A DNA stretch of 64,000 nt from positions 24,778 through 88,777 of the forward strand of contig JAEWRW010000053.1 in the NCBI GenBank assembly GCA_023398815.1, read 5' to 3'. The notes beneath the pieces are model-generated. The model saw only the letters and a program-made list of their open reading frames with translations. It did no database searches and was not told the origin of the DNA. Of this stretch, positions 1-9,300 are shown piece by piece. This DNA comes from Bacillota bacterium. GTDB taxonomy: Bacteria > Bacillota > Clostridia > Christensenellales > UMGS416. How positions within the stretch are numbered: position 1 is the stretch's first letter; the number at the start of each line of letters is the position of its first letter. A program made the translations under genes and the position numbers.

Positions 1-819
1 TTCCTTCTGCAGGATCTCCAGAAACAGCGGAGGGTAATGGCCCTTGATGGCCGGGTCCATGAACGAACCCCAATGAAAGGCGTCGGCCACCTGCGCCGCG
101 CGCACGTCCTGGGGGTTTTCGGTGGTGCGGGGGCTCACGAGTGCCGGGTTCAGGATCGTGCCGATCCGCCCGGGGATGGCCATCTCCCGGAAGGCCTGCA
201 CCGTGAGCGCCGTGGCCAGCACCTTGCCGTGCAGCCACTGCATTGCCCGCTTGGGGTCGCACACATAGGGCCACCAGAAGCCATCGAGGAAGCAGAGCGT
301 GGGGATGACGATGGGCTCGTTGAAGACGAAGAACAGATTCACCCGCCCGGCAAAGCGGCGGAACACCTCCCGCGCGTAGCGTACGAAGAGATCCACCACG
401 TGGCGGCTGGCATAGCCGTCGTACTTGTGGTAAAGCTCAGCGGGCAGCTCCCAATGCTCCAGGCACAGCACCGGCTCGATGCCCTCGGCAATGAGTCGGT
501 TCACCACGTCGTCGTAGTAGGCCGCCGCCTTTTCATCCACCACCACGTTCTCATAGTCGGTCAGGAACCGCGACCAGTCAATGTTGAAGCGGTACTGACG
601 AATGCCGACCTCGTGGAAGAGCTTGGCGTCCCCCTGGTACTGGCGGTAGAAGTCGGAGGCCACGTCGGGGCCGATGCCATTGTGCCACCGCTCGGGGTGG
701 GCGTTGTACATGAGGTGGGGGAAGTGGTGCTGGTGGGGGGCCTTGTCGGTCTCGCCCTCCATCTGCCAGGCAGCGCCCGTCGCGCCGATCCTGAAATCCT
801 GCGGGAAGCTGTATCGCAT
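1..819 (-). CDS. GH1 family glycosidase (beta-glucosidase / 6-phospho-beta-glucosidase type), C-terminus cut by window edge
   Basis: Glycoside hydrolase family 1 enzyme that would cleave beta-linked sugars by a retaining mechanism. 273 codons are visible. Near the N-terminus the sequence FRIGATGAAWQMEG resembles the usual FxxGxAtaAyQvEG of GH1. The acid/base motif NEP is at residues 167-169 (Glu168), and the RFNIDWSR segment (77-84) is typical of the family. The nucleophile (I/V)TENG lies beyond the window edge. I chose the ATG at 819 because an AAAGGAAT ribosome site precedes it at good spacing. The protein would be cytoplasmic, as no signal peptide is seen. Whether it prefers phosphorylated sugars cannot be judged from this half. 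Confidence 0.88.
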   Translation of the reverse strand, partial: MRYSFPQDFRIGATGAAWQMEGETDKAPHQHHFPHLMYNAHPERWHNGIGPDVASDFYRQYQGDAKLFHEVGIRQYRFNIDWSRFLTDYENVVVDEKAAAYYDDVVNRLIAEGIEPVLCLEHWELPAELYHKYDGYASRHVVDLFVRYAREVFRRFAGRVNLFFVFNEPIVIPTLCFLDGFWWPYVCDPKRAMQWLHGKVLATALTVQAFREMAIPGRIGTILNPALVSPRTTENPQDVRAAQVADAFHWGSFMDPAIKGHYPPLFLEILQKE

Positions 820-905
820 TGCATTCATTCCTTTGCATATATTTTGTTCATCGTAACAGACAGGTTGTGAGCGGCCCCATGGATGTATAGACGCAGGACA
901 AAACT

Positions 906-915
906 GTCTAGACAA
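906..915. promoter_or_regulatory. Perfect 10-bp palindrome upstream of the GH1 gene, possible operator
   Basis: TGTCTAGACA is a perfect palindrome about 90 bp upstream of the GH1 start codon. Sugar operons often have such operators for LacI or GntR regulators, but no regulator gene is visible and no convincing -35/-10 pair could be placed. Confidence 0.25.
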
Positions 916-935
916 CATAGCGTTGGGCTGCGCAG

Positions 936-967
936 AAAAACACCCTCCAGCATGGCTGGAGGGTGTG
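936..967 (-). terminator. Intrinsic terminator of the hydratase gene
   Basis: The 12-bp arms ACACCCTCCAGC and GCTGGAGGGTGT surround a 3-nt loop. On the minus strand they are followed by TTTTCTG, just past the stop codon of the hydratase at 975. Confidence 0.85.
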
Positions 968-974
968 GAGGAAG

Positions 975-3203
975 CTATTTACTTTTTACTCGCTCCTCAG
1001 CGTAGTGATTGATGAGACTGCCTGCCAGCAGGATGGGCCGCTCGGAGGCCGACAGTGGGAGCTTCAAGCGCACGGGGCGGACGGTGTCGCCCTCTATGAG
1101 CAGGGCGTCGATGTCCTCCCGCCCGCTGGCCACGGCCGCGCGGATGCCCGGCAGCACCAGGCGCTGGCCCACGGCGAAGGGCTCGCTTGTGAGCAGCGGC
1201 AGCATTCCCCAGTTGCACAGATTGCTGCGGTAACGCTTGGTGGCGTACTCACCGGCCAGGTTGGCCCAGCCGCCCAGTACCTTCTGGCAGGAGGCAGCCT
1301 GTTCCCGGGCCGAGCCGTCGCCGGGCTTGACGGCATACACCGCCGAGCCGATGCCGGTGTTCGCCGGGGTGAGCACGAGGCCGGTCAGCGCCGCCAGGGC
1401 GGTCAGCGTCGCGCTTTCGCCCTTTAGGCGCTCCTCTTCCAGCTCGCGGACGGCCTTGGAGCGGCCCACGTAAGCCGGATCCTTGCGGGAGAGGGTGAAC
1501 TCCGCCAGCTTGTAGGGGTTGGAGCGGTAGCTCGACGTCTCACCCGAGGGGATGAGCTCGTCGGTCGTCGTCACCGGGTCGCGGAGGCTGGCGGCGACCT
1601 CCAACACCAGATTCTCTGGCAGGGGCTGCATGGCCGGCCAGTCGGCGATGTTGGGGCCAAACTTCAACTCCGCGGCGGGGTCGGCATGGCCAAAGCCCAC
1701 GTACACGCGGGAGCGGTAGGGGCTGTCGTCGTAGTGGTAGGCCGGGGCCTCGGGGATGTCGAGGTTGGTGGCGGCGGTCAGCAGGCCGCCGTTGGCCGCC
1801 GTCGCGGCGATGGAACGGGCGTCCATCAGGGCCACCGCAGCCATCTGGCCGTTGCCGGGCTTGGACCCCTCGCGGTTGGGGAAGTTGCGGGTGGTGTGGC
1901 GGATGCTGAGCCCTTGGTTGGCCGGCACGTCGCCCGCGCCAAAACACGGCCCGCAGAAGGCCGAGCGCAGCGTGACGCCGCTGGCGATGAGGTCGGTCAG
2001 CGCCCCGGTGCGCATCAGCTCCATCATGACTGGCTGGCTGCCGGGGTAGGCCGACAGGCCAAACTCACCGCTACCGGTGGCGTGGCCCTTCAGCAGGGCG
2101 GCGGCCACCCACAGGTTTTCAAAGGTGCCGCCGGCGCACCCGGCAATGACGCCCTGGTCAACGCGCAGGCGACCGTTCTCCAGCTTGCTTGTAAGGTCGT
2201 AGTGCAGGCCGGGGGCGTCCATGGCCGTGGAGGCTTCGCGCTCCACCTGGCGCAGTAGGTCGCCGGCGTTGGCGTTGAACTCCTCGATGGTCCAGGCGTT
2301 GCTGGGGTGGAAGGGCAGGGCGATCATCGGGCGGATTTTATCAAGCTCCACCACGACGGCCCGGTCGTAGAGAGCCTCGTCCGCCGGGGCCAGCGGGCGG
2401 TAAGCCTCGGGCCGCCTGTGCTGCACAAAGAACTCACGGGTCGCCTCGTCGGTCGTCCAGATGGAACTGAGGCACGTCGTTTCGGTCGTCATCACGTCGA
2501 TGCCGTTGCGGAAGTCCATGGTGAGACCCGCAACGCCGGGGCCGGCAAACTCCATCACCCGGTTCTTCACGAAGCCATTGGCGAACACGGCCTTCACAAG
2601 GGCCAGCGCCACATCGTGGGGGCCTACGCCGGGCACGGGTTTGCCCGTCAGCCACACCAGTGTCACCTCAGGCCGGCGCACATCGTAGGTGCGGCCCAAG
2701 AGCTGCTTGACGAGCTCGGGCCCGCCCTCGCCCACGGCCAGCGTACCCAGCGCGCCGTAGCGGGTGTGGCTGTCGGAGCCCAGGATCATCGCGCCGCAGG
2801 CGGCGTGCTTCTCCCTGAGGTAGGTGTGGATGACCGCCAGATGGGGCGGCACGAAGATGCCGCCGTATTTCTTGGCCGCCGAAAGGCCAAAGACGTGGTC
2901 GTCCTCGTTGATGGTGCCGCCCACCGCGCACAGCGAGTTGTGGCAGTTCGTCAGCACATAGGGCATGGGGAATTCGGTGAGGCCGCTGGCCCGCGCCGTC
3001 TGCAGGATGCCCACGTAGGTGATGTCGTGGGAGGCAATGGCATCAAAGCGGAGGGCAAGCTCCTGCTCGTCGCCGCGGTTGTGTTCCTTCAAGATGCTCC
3101 AGGCCATGGTGCCGTCCGCCGCGCCAGCCGGCAGTGCCGCCGGGTTTTCCTCCAGCGTGGTGCCGTGGCGCAGCAGCACGGGGTGGTCAATCAAACGAAT
3201 CAT
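975..3203 (-). CDS. Aconitase-family hydratase (4Fe-4S dehydratase)
   Basis: 742-residue protein of the aconitase superfamily, which dehydrates or hydrates hydroxy-acids using a [4Fe-4S] cluster. The three cluster cysteines are present in the expected contexts: GCAGG at Cys356 and the CGPC pair at Cys417/Cys420. The SDSHT substrate/cluster loop is at 143-147, and the C-terminal swivelling domain contains the NLCNWGMLPL-like segment. The N-terminus is unlike AcnA/AcnB or LeuC, and the enzyme resembles the generic hydratase branch of the superfamily. Its substrate is therefore open: citrate/isocitrate is possible but not shown, and no other TCA gene lies nearby. It has its own promoter and terminator and is monocistronic. 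The ATG at 3203 follows GAAGAGGGACGCCC. Confidence 0.85.
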   Translation of the reverse strand: MIRLIDHPVLLRHGTTLEENPAALPAGAADGTMAWSILKEHNRGDEQELALRFDAIASHDITYVGILQTARASGLTEFPMPYVLTNCHNSLCAVGGTINEDDHVFGLSAAKKYGGIFVPPHLAVIHTYLREKHAACGAMILGSDSHTRYGALGTLAVGEGGPELVKQLLGRTYDVRRPEVTLVWLTGKPVPGVGPHDVALALVKAVFANGFVKNRVMEFAGPGVAGLTMDFRNGIDVMTTETTCLSSIWTTDEATREFFVQHRRPEAYRPLAPADEALYDRAVVVELDKIRPMIALPFHPSNAWTIEEFNANAGDLLRQVEREASTAMDAPGLHYDLTSKLENGRLRVDQGVIAGCAGGTFENLWVAAALLKGHATGSGEFGLSAYPGSQPVMMELMRTGALTDLIASGVTLRSAFCGPCFGAGDVPANQGLSIRHTTRNFPNREGSKPGNGQMAAVALMDARSIAATAANGGLLTAATNLDIPEAPAYHYDDSPYRSRVYVGFGHADPAAELKFGPNIADWPAMQPLPENLVLEVAASLRDPVTTTDELIPSGETSSYRSNPYKLAEFTLSRKDPAYVGRSKAVRELEEERLKGESATLTALAALTGLVLTPANTGIGSAVYAVKPGDGSAREQAASCQKVLGGWANLAGEYATKRYRSNLCNWGMLPLLTSEPFAVGQRLVLPGIRAAVASGREDIDALLIEGDTVRPVRLKLPLSASERPILLAGSLINHYAEERVKSK

Positions 3204-3235
3204 GGGCGTCCCTCTTCACTGCTTTATTTCACTGT

Positions 3236-3264
3236 ATTATAAGGGGCCAAACCGCCTGCGTCAA
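3236..3264 (-). promoter_or_regulatory. Sigma-A type promoter of the hydratase
   Basis: On the minus strand TTGACG and TATAAT are separated by 17 bp, about 33 bp upstream of the hydratase start codon. Confidence 0.75.
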
Positions 3265-3350
3265 TGAACGGCAAGCCGTTGGCACGGCCCGTTGCTGCCT
3301 GTGGGGGTGGGTGAAACCGATGAAACGCAGACTTCACCAAGCTTTCTTTC

Positions 3351-3388
3351 TGCAATAAAACACGGCATCCCAATGAGTGGGATGCCGT
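3351..3388 (-). terminator. Intrinsic terminator of the GGDEF gene
   Basis: The arms CGGCATCCCA and TGGGATGCCG (3363-3372, 3378-3387) have a 5-nt loop and are followed on the minus strand by GTTTTATT. They sit just downstream of the stop at 3407. Confidence 0.8.
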
Positions 3389-3406
3389 TGCGCTTGTCCG
3401 CTCTGT

Positions 3407-4546
3407 TCAGGCACGCTGGGCCGGGCGGGTATCCCGCGCGGCAATGCGCCCGTCCCCGGTGGGCTGCTCCTCCCGGCTCTTCTTGCGTTGGTACATCTGG
3501 GCGTCGGCGGCAGAGAGCACGGCGTCGGGCTCCCGTGGCCGGTCGCAGTAGACGAGGCCCACGCTCCAGCCCAGGGCGTAGGGCTTGTTGGAACTCATGT
3601 TGTATTGGCAGAGATAGGCGTCCATGCGTTTCAAGATGATCTCGCCCTCCAAGGCGTTGCGCACGGTGGCCAGCACCAGGAATTCATCACCGGCAAAGCG
3701 GGCGATGAGGTCGGTGCGCCGCAGCGACCGTCGCAGCACCGCTACCGCCGCCACTAGGGCGTTGTCGCCCTCCAGGTGGCCCCAAGTGTCGTTGATGCGC
3801 TTGAAGTGATCGAGGTCGATCATCAGGAGCACGAAGGGGTTCTCCTCGGCGTCCCGTAGGCGCTCCACCAGGTTTGCCTTGAACCACGCTCGGGTGTGCG
3901 CGCCGGTCAAGGCGTCCTTCTGCCCGCTGCGGCTGGAAAGGTAGAGCTGCAACAGCAGCAGCGACAGCGCGAAGGACAACCCAACCGGCACCTCGCCATG
4001 GCCCAGGGCCAGCAACCCGCACCCGGCGGCCAGCGGCAGGGGTGCGGCCGCCAGCAGCAGCCCATCCCGCAGGCAGAGCGTTTCTCCCTTGGCGGCCAGC
4101 ACCACCCAGCCCAGCAGGAGTGGCACAAGAGCCGCCCCGGTCAGCACCGGCAACAGCCAGGCGGAGAGGGCGCCCTTGCCGGCCAACAACCCCGCTCCCA
4201 GCACCAGTACCCAGACCACGGCAAACAGGGCCGCGTGCCGGGCGGCGTTGCGGCGGGCGCGTTGGTCGTCCCACAGGTAGGCGGCCAAGTAGAGGTACCA
4301 CAGGCAGCACAGGGCCGCCTGCACCACCACGGTCAGCAGGGGCAGCAGGCCAATGGGGTCGTGCCACAGCGCGGGCACGCCGGTGGCGAATGCCAGCAGC
4401 GCCGTGCCAATGACCAGCAGCTTCTGCAGGTACTCGGGCTCGCCCTGCTCCGCCGCCCGGTTGAGCTGGGCAGGCAGAAGCGCCAGCGTCACCACCAGGG
4501 CGAAACCAGCACACAACAGCGAGGGGGTTCCCAATGACGCAGCCAC
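3407..4546 (-). CDS. Membrane-anchored diguanylate cyclase (GGDEF domain)
   Basis: 379 residues. The first ~205 are very hydrophobic, with about six membrane segments and no recognised sensor fold. A GGDEF domain follows from DALTGAHTR (211-219). The active-site signature is AGDEF (285-289), a variant usually compatible with c-di-GMP synthesis. The metal aspartate Asp244 is in IDLDHFKR, and an RxxD inhibitory site lies five residues before the signature (276-279). The short C-terminal tail is polar. The start is a GTG with a weak ribosome site, so the N-terminus is uncertain by a few codons. The HD-GYP protein at 45.7 kb would be the opposing activity. Confidence 0.85.
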   Translation of the reverse strand: MAASLGTPSLLCAGFALVVTLALLPAQLNRAAEQGEPEYLQKLLVIGTALLAFATGVPALWHDPIGLLPLLTVVVQAALCCLWYLYLAAYLWDDQRARRNAARHAALFAVVWVLVLGAGLLAGKGALSAWLLPVLTGAALVPLLLGWVVLAAKGETLCLRDGLLLAAAPLPLAAGCGLLALGHGEVPVGLSFALSLLLLQLYLSSRSGQKDALTGAHTRAWFKANLVERLRDAEENPFVLLMIDLDHFKRINDTWGHLEGDNALVAAVAVLRRSLRRTDLIARFAGDEFLVLATVRNALEGEIILKRMDAYLCQYNMSSNKPYALGWSVGLVYCDRPREPDAVLSAADAQMYQRKKSREEQPTGDGRIAARDTRPAQRA

Positions 4547-4649
4547 GGAGCACCACGCTTTCCGTTTTATTCTATATACTTATATCGCATTTTCTGTGCA
4601 TCTTCATAAGCGAATTTTCGGAGCATCGGGTTGCCAGAGCATAAGAATG

Positions 4650-4673
4650 CCGCCGGTACCAGGGTACCGGCGG
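4650..4673 (-). terminator. Probable terminator hairpin of the glycosidase operon
   Basis: The arms CCGCCGGTACC and GTACCGGCGG flank a tiny loop downstream of the stop at 4705. The trailing sequence on the minus strand (CATTCTTATG) is only moderately T-rich. Confidence 0.5.
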
Positions 4674-4704
4674 TAAGGGGGAGGAAAGGAAGTGCTCGTG
4701 GGCG

Positions 4705-6804
4705 TCAGAACGCCACGATCTCGTGTTCGGTGGGTCGGTCGGCGTAGGCGGGTGTCTCCCCGCTCACCACCTGGTAGAGCCGGTCGTGCGTCACCCGGAT
4801 GGCCTGGACGCACTCCTCATAGGGGCGGAAGCACACGTCCATCAGGCCGATCTGGTAGTTCTCGCCATCGAAGCGCCCGAGGGCGCTCTGGTCGCTGAGC
4901 GTGAAGTAGTGGGCACCCAGGCACCAGCGGCTGGCGGCGGCGCTCTCCACATAGCAGCGGTAGGCCTGGCCCCTCTCGGCCTGGCCCGCCACGGCCTTGA
5001 GCCCGGTGGCTGGCAGCCCCCGGTCCAGCGCGCCGAAGTGGTATTCGCCGATCATCGTGGGCAGGCCGGTCATCTCGCCCAGCCGGTCCATCTCCTCGCC
5101 GGGGTCCATCTGGTAGCAGTTGACGGAGAACACGTCAAACACGTCGCAGCCCGTCAGCAGGATGGGGTTATCCACGTAGGCGTAGCGCATGCCGAGGTTC
5201 ATGTGATTGGGGTCCACCCGGCGCAGGGCCTCGGCCGGCAGGCGCACATAGCGGTCGATGAGCAGGGCAGAGAAGGCGTCTAGGTCGGCCTTGGCCCGCG
5301 CCGACAGCCGCCGTGCTCGGCGAATGGGCTTGTGCAGGTCGTCAAAGGATGTGAAGGCCAGCCCCCAGGCCTCGTTGAGGGCGGCAATCTGTCCGCCGTA
5401 CCGCTCGCCCACCCATTCGATGAACTTCGCCTTGCTGTGGCAGTCCTCGGGGTTCTCCAGGAGTTCCTCGGCGATGCAGATGTCCTCCACAAAGGCCCAC
5501 TCAGGCTCGTTGCGCATGAAGTAGCCGATCATCAGCCGGTCGTCGCGGAATTCAATGAGCTGCTGGGCGTAGCGCTCGGCCTCCTCGGCAAACTGGGGGC
5601 TGAACACATCGGGGAAGTCTCGGAAGATCTTTTTGTCGATCGTGCGATCGGGGAAGTCCCGCAGGGGCCAGACGTAGGGCAGCTTGGCCGCGCGGATGAC
5701 ATCGAGCTCGCACCAGTTGCCAAAGGAGTTGAAGCCCCACTCCAGCATGTAGTCGCGCAGTACCTTCACGCCCTTGGCAAACCAATCCTCGCCGAAGGCG
5801 CGGATGAGGTTGGCCCGGTCGTAGCTGAAGAAATCCGCCGACAGCGGTTTGCCCTTCTGCACGTAGCCCTCAAAGAGCCGCAGGTCGTAGGCGCTGGCAT
5901 AGGGGCCGTCCTGCTCCGGCAGCCACTGGATCCACTGCCGGGTGCTGGCAAGTTCAGTCTGCACCGTGCGGGTGCCTACGCAATCCAGCCCCGCGCTGAA
6001 GTAGGCGTAGCCATCGGGGTCAGCCATCCACCAGCGGCCATCGGCCTGCACTGTGTGGAACCAGCCGGTGGGCTCAAAGCGCTTGCCCAGCCAACCGCCG
6101 TAGGGCGAGAGCCCCTCGCCAAACTGCCGGTTGGGAAGGGCGGCCCGGGCACGCAGGTGGGTGGTCAGTTCCTCGGCGTTGGCGGTCTTGCCCACCCAGC
6201 CCCACCCAGCCCACTGGCCCAGCTCATCGAGCAGTGTGGCCGGTTCCAGCGGGAAGTCCGGTTCCTCGTCGGTCAGGTACACCCCGGAAACAGCGATGCG
6301 TTGCTCGAAGTTCAGCCGATAGAAACCGAAGCTCATCTGCCGGCACTCCTCGGGGTAGATGCGGTTACCGTGTACCACCATCTTGAGCCGGCCGGGGGTG
6401 CGCGGCATCCAGAAGAGCTGACTGCCGTCGCTGGCCTCCAGCGGGAAGGCCAGCCGCACGGTGACGACCGGCAGCAGCCCCACAATGGCCGTGAGGTCGG
6501 ATATTCCCTCCTGCCGCCCGCCGTTCCAATACTCGAAGGCCATGCCCGGGTCGGCCTTGGCCTCGCTGCGGATGTCCATGACGAGGTACCGCATGCCCTG
6601 CCAGTCCACCCCGCCCAGGTGGCCGGGCTCGCCCCGCAGCAGGAACCGGCCCCGCGGGCGGCGCTGCATGCCGCTGGCGTCGTTGGCGGCCGATTCTCTT
6701 GCGCTCTCCACCGCCGGCAGCGTCAGCACAACGCGGTCGGGGCCGTCGGGGGTGATGGTCAGGCCCTCGTGGGGCAGGGCGGTCAGGTCCAGTTTGCGCT
6801 TCAT
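4705..6804 (-). CDS. Clan GH-A glycoside hydrolase, GH50/beta-agarase- or beta-galactosidase-like
   Basis: 699-residue hydrolase with an N-terminal beta-sandwich-like region (about 1-200) and a (beta/alpha)8 barrel. The segment GRWWMADPDGYAYFSAGLD (256-274) is the kind of entry strand found in agarase-like GH50 proteins. RNEPEW places the acid/base at Glu433, and IGEYHFG places the nucleophile at Glu587. No signal peptide is seen, so it probably acts on imported oligosaccharides. It begins 13 bp after the GH30 gene on the same strand behind AAAGGAGAGACC, so the two form an operon. The exact family (GH50, GH42-like or a newer one) and the substrate are inference. Confidence 0.7.
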   Translation of the reverse strand: MKRKLDLTALPHEGLTITPDGPDRVVLTLPAVESARESAANDASGMQRRPRGRFLLRGEPGHLGGVDWQGMRYLVMDIRSEAKADPGMAFEYWNGGRQEGISDLTAIVGLLPVVTVRLAFPLEASDGSQLFWMPRTPGRLKMVVHGNRIYPEECRQMSFGFYRLNFEQRIAVSGVYLTDEEPDFPLEPATLLDELGQWAGWGWVGKTANAEELTTHLRARAALPNRQFGEGLSPYGGWLGKRFEPTGWFHTVQADGRWWMADPDGYAYFSAGLDCVGTRTVQTELASTRQWIQWLPEQDGPYASAYDLRLFEGYVQKGKPLSADFFSYDRANLIRAFGEDWFAKGVKVLRDYMLEWGFNSFGNWCELDVIRAAKLPYVWPLRDFPDRTIDKKIFRDFPDVFSPQFAEEAERYAQQLIEFRDDRLMIGYFMRNEPEWAFVEDICIAEELLENPEDCHSKAKFIEWVGERYGGQIAALNEAWGLAFTSFDDLHKPIRRARRLSARAKADLDAFSALLIDRYVRLPAEALRRVDPNHMNLGMRYAYVDNPILLTGCDVFDVFSVNCYQMDPGEEMDRLGEMTGLPTMIGEYHFGALDRGLPATGLKAVAGQAERGQAYRCYVESAAASRWCLGAHYFTLSDQSALGRFDGENYQIGLMDVCFRPYEECVQAIRVTHDRLYQVVSGETPAYADRPTEHEIVAF

Positions 6805-6817
6805 GGTCTCTCCTTTC

Positions 6818-8128
6818 TCACCACGTCAGGGTGGTGATGGAGTTGCGCAGCACCCACACGCGGGCGCGGCGGCCGCCGCACTCCACGGTGAGCCAGTGGT
6901 TCTCGTTGAGGGAGTTGCCGATGACCAGCACGTGGCTGCCGTCGGGGTTGCGGAAGGCCGCGTGGCAGTAATAATCGGGCAGCAGGTGGCCGTCGCTTGC
7001 AAGGTAGCGTGCGCCGCGCTGCACAAAGCGGCTGAAGTGCCCCAGCGCGTAGAACTGGCCAGAGCGGGTGATCTCCAGTGTGTCGCGGTTGATGGTCACC
7101 GTGCCGGCGCAGTTGAAGTGCCCCACGTTCGGGTAGCCATTCTGGTCGAGCGCCAGGTTCCAGGCGGTGATGGACTGGCACCCCGCGCGGATGGCCTCGA
7201 TGAACGTCTTGGCCCAGTGGGGGAAGTCGGTTCGGTAGTCGGCGCTTTCCAGCCCTACGCCGCCCTCGGTCCAGTGCATCTCCTTGTCGGGGTGCGCTTC
7301 CTTGACCCAGGCGCCCATCTGGGGCACGCCCTCGTAGGGGTGCCAGGCCACGCCGTCCACGGCCGCCGAGGTGGCCGGGTCGGCCAGCATGTAGAGCACG
7401 CGGTTCCACATCACCCAGTTGTGGTCCATGAGCCACACCTTCATGTCCTCAAACCCGGCGGCGGAGAGCAGCGGGCGAAGGGTGCGCACAAACTCAGCCT
7501 CAAAATCCGGGTGCCACAAGCAGGCGGGCATGCGGCTGATCTGGTCGGTCTCCGATTCGTTCTGGGTCGTGAGGCCGTTGAGGGTCACGCCCTCGGCACG
7601 ATACCCCTCCAAGAATTTGAGATAGTAGCGGGCGTAGGTCTCGATGTACTTTTGCAGCATCCAGCCGCCCTGCATGGCACCGCTGGTCTTCATCCAGCCG
7701 GGCGGGCTCCAGGGGGAGGAGAAGAGGAACAGGTCAGGGTTGGCAGCACGGGCCTGCCGCAGGATGGGCAGGATGTATTGCCGGTCGTAATCCAGGGAGA
7801 AGTGCTTCAGTTCCACATCGCCGGGCACGTCGTCGTGGCAGTAGGGCACACGGGCGTAGTCGCTGGCCCCCACGCACACCCGTGCGATGGAGTAGTTCAT
7901 GCCGTCAGGGGCGAACACCTCGCTGAGCAGGGCGTCGCGGCGGTCGTCGGGCAGCTGGTTCAGCATCCAGCAGGCCGCGTCGGTCAGCGCCGCGCCGAAG
8001 CCCAGCATGGTTTGGCCCGGCTGCTCCCCGATGGTGATGGCCGGCCCCAGCGGCCCCTCCCCAGAGGTGAAATCGATTGCATCCCGTTCCAAAAAAACAC
8101 CTTCGCCGTTGGATGTGATGACGCGCAT
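6818..8128 (-). CDS. GH30 family glycosidase (glucosylceramidase / endo-beta-1,6-glucanase type)
   Basis: 436 residues from the ATG at 8128, chosen because GGAGGAAGCGACC precedes it; an open frame continues further upstream but lacks such a site. Family GH30 features are FGFGAALTDAA-like sequence near residue 45, FSSPWSPPGWMKT (136-148), the acid/base in TTQNESE (Glu191) and the nucleophile in HWTEGG (Glu288). The C-terminus forms the short beta-domain usual in the family (NSITTLTW end). No signal peptide is present. It is the first gene of a two-gene operon with the clan-A hydrolase, suggesting joint degradation of a beta-linked glycan. Confidence 0.87.
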   Translation of the reverse strand: MRVITSNGEGVFLERDAIDFTSGEGPLGPAITIGEQPGQTMLGFGAALTDAACWMLNQLPDDRRDALLSEVFAPDGMNYSIARVCVGASDYARVPYCHDDVPGDVELKHFSLDYDRQYILPILRQARAANPDLFLFSSPWSPPGWMKTSGAMQGGWMLQKYIETYARYYLKFLEGYRAEGVTLNGLTTQNESETDQISRMPACLWHPDFEAEFVRTLRPLLSAAGFEDMKVWLMDHNWVMWNRVLYMLADPATSAAVDGVAWHPYEGVPQMGAWVKEAHPDKEMHWTEGGVGLESADYRTDFPHWAKTFIEAIRAGCQSITAWNLALDQNGYPNVGHFNCAGTVTINRDTLEITRSGQFYALGHFSRFVQRGARYLASDGHLLPDYYCHAAFRNPDGSHVLVIGNSLNENHWLTVECGGRRARVWVLRNSITTLTW

Positions 8129-8348
8129 GGTCGCTTCCTCCTTCGTCCGTTGGGTTTTGTATACCATTCGTGCTGTGCAGTTGAATTCCTTCCGCCATTT
8201 TGCAATCGGTGTCAGAATGTTTGCGGGGAGCATCAAGACTGTGGTGGGCGCTGTGCAGCAGATGGGGCACTCCTCCAGCGCAGGGCGGACGTGCCACTTT
8301 TGGTTTGCCAATTGTGCTACGATGCGGTGGCAAAGGAAGGTGATGAAT

Positions 8349-9119
8349 ATGCACAACAATCTCATTGCCGAGGCAGTCGAGTTTGCCGTTCAGGCCCATG
8401 CCGGGCAAAAGCGCAAGGGTACGGACTTCCCTTACATCTTCCACCCGATGGAGGCAGGGGCGATTGCCGCCCGCTTGACCGACGACGGCGAGATTGTCGC
8501 TGCCGCCGTGCTGCACGATGTGCTCGAGGACACGCCGGTCAGCCCGGCCGAGCTGGAGGGCAGGTTTGGCCCGCGCGTCGCAAGACTGGTGCTGGCACAG
8601 AGCGAGGACAAGACCAAGAGCTGGCGGGAGCGAAAAGCCCACACCATCGCCCAGTTGCAGAGAGCGCCCCGGGAGGAACAGATCGTGGCGCTGGGCGACA
8701 AACTCTCCAACATCGGCGCGCTGTATTCCGATCTGCTTCAGCTGGGCGATGCTTTGTGGGGGCGGTTCAACGTCTCCGATCCCGGCAATCAAATCTGGTA
8801 TTATACGGGCCTATTGTGCAGTCTGCATGCGCTGGAATACACCCCGGAGTACTCGCAATTCCGCCATGTGGTCAGCAAACTCATCAAACATCAGCTGACG
8901 CTGCCCAGCGGCTGCAGCGTCCGGCGCAGGGAGGCGGTTCGTACCCGCGATGTCTGGCGCAATGTTGTGAAGGACGACAAGCTCTATGAAAAGGGCGAGG
9001 TGTGTATCCGGGAGTTCTCCGCCGATGGGCTGAGGGTGAATATCTACAACCAAGAGGGGCAGCCGCAGGGAAGTGAGCCGGTCGATCGGTATCGCGGCTG
9101 GTTTGACGACTACATTTGA
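8349..9119 (+). CDS. HD-domain hydrolase, SpoT/MESH1-like (small alarmone hydrolase type)
   Basis: 256 residues. The N-terminal half carries the pattern of RelA/SpoT hydrolase domains: FHPMEAG (His32), VLHDVLEDT (His56-Asp57, Glu60-Asp61) and LGDKLSNI (Asp117). These bind Mn2+ and the (p)ppGpp 3'-diphosphate in that family. There is no synthetase, TGS or ACT domain, so it would be a stand-alone hydrolase. The C-terminal ~100 residues are not recognised and contain a basic stretch. I chose the ATG at 8349 because AAGGAAGG lies 8 nt upstream; the in-frame ATG at 8343 is too close to it. It is divergent from the GH30 operon. Confidence 0.72.
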   Translation: MHNNLIAEAVEFAVQAHAGQKRKGTDFPYIFHPMEAGAIAARLTDDGEIVAAAVLHDVLEDTPVSPAELEGRFGPRVARLVLAQSEDKTKSWRERKAHTIAQLQRAPREEQIVALGDKLSNIGALYSDLLQLGDALWGRFNVSDPGNQIWYYTGLLCSLHALEYTPEYSQFRHVVSKLIKHQLTLPSGCSVRRREAVRTRDVWRNVVKDDKLYEKGEVCIREFSADGLRVNIYNQEGQPQGSEPVDRYRGWFDDYI

Positions 9120-9235
9120 TGTGTCTGCTAGATATGCCCATCGTGGTTCGTTGCACTGGCGGGTGAGTTGCAGCCCGCTCCCTCCTGCCTGTTCGCCAAG
9201 CTCGTCCCAACCCCGGGTGAGATTCGTGTTAATTT

Positions 9236-9265
9236 GTTGACTTGTCAACGAATGACTCATAGAAT
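9236..9265 (+). promoter_or_regulatory. Promoter with overlapping palindromic operator upstream of marR
   Basis: TTGACT (9238-9243) and TAGAAT (9260-9265) are 16 bp apart. The -35 box is buried in the perfect palindrome GTTGAC-tt-GTCAAC (9236-9249). This is the usual arrangement for autorepression by a MarR dimer. Confidence 0.65.
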
Positions 9266-9300
9266 AACACCAGAAGCGGTTGGCGAGGGGAAATGAGCGC

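Noticed and set aside
37..870. 277-residue plus-strand frame at the left edge
   Set aside because: It is antisense to the GH1 gene, which has clear family motifs.
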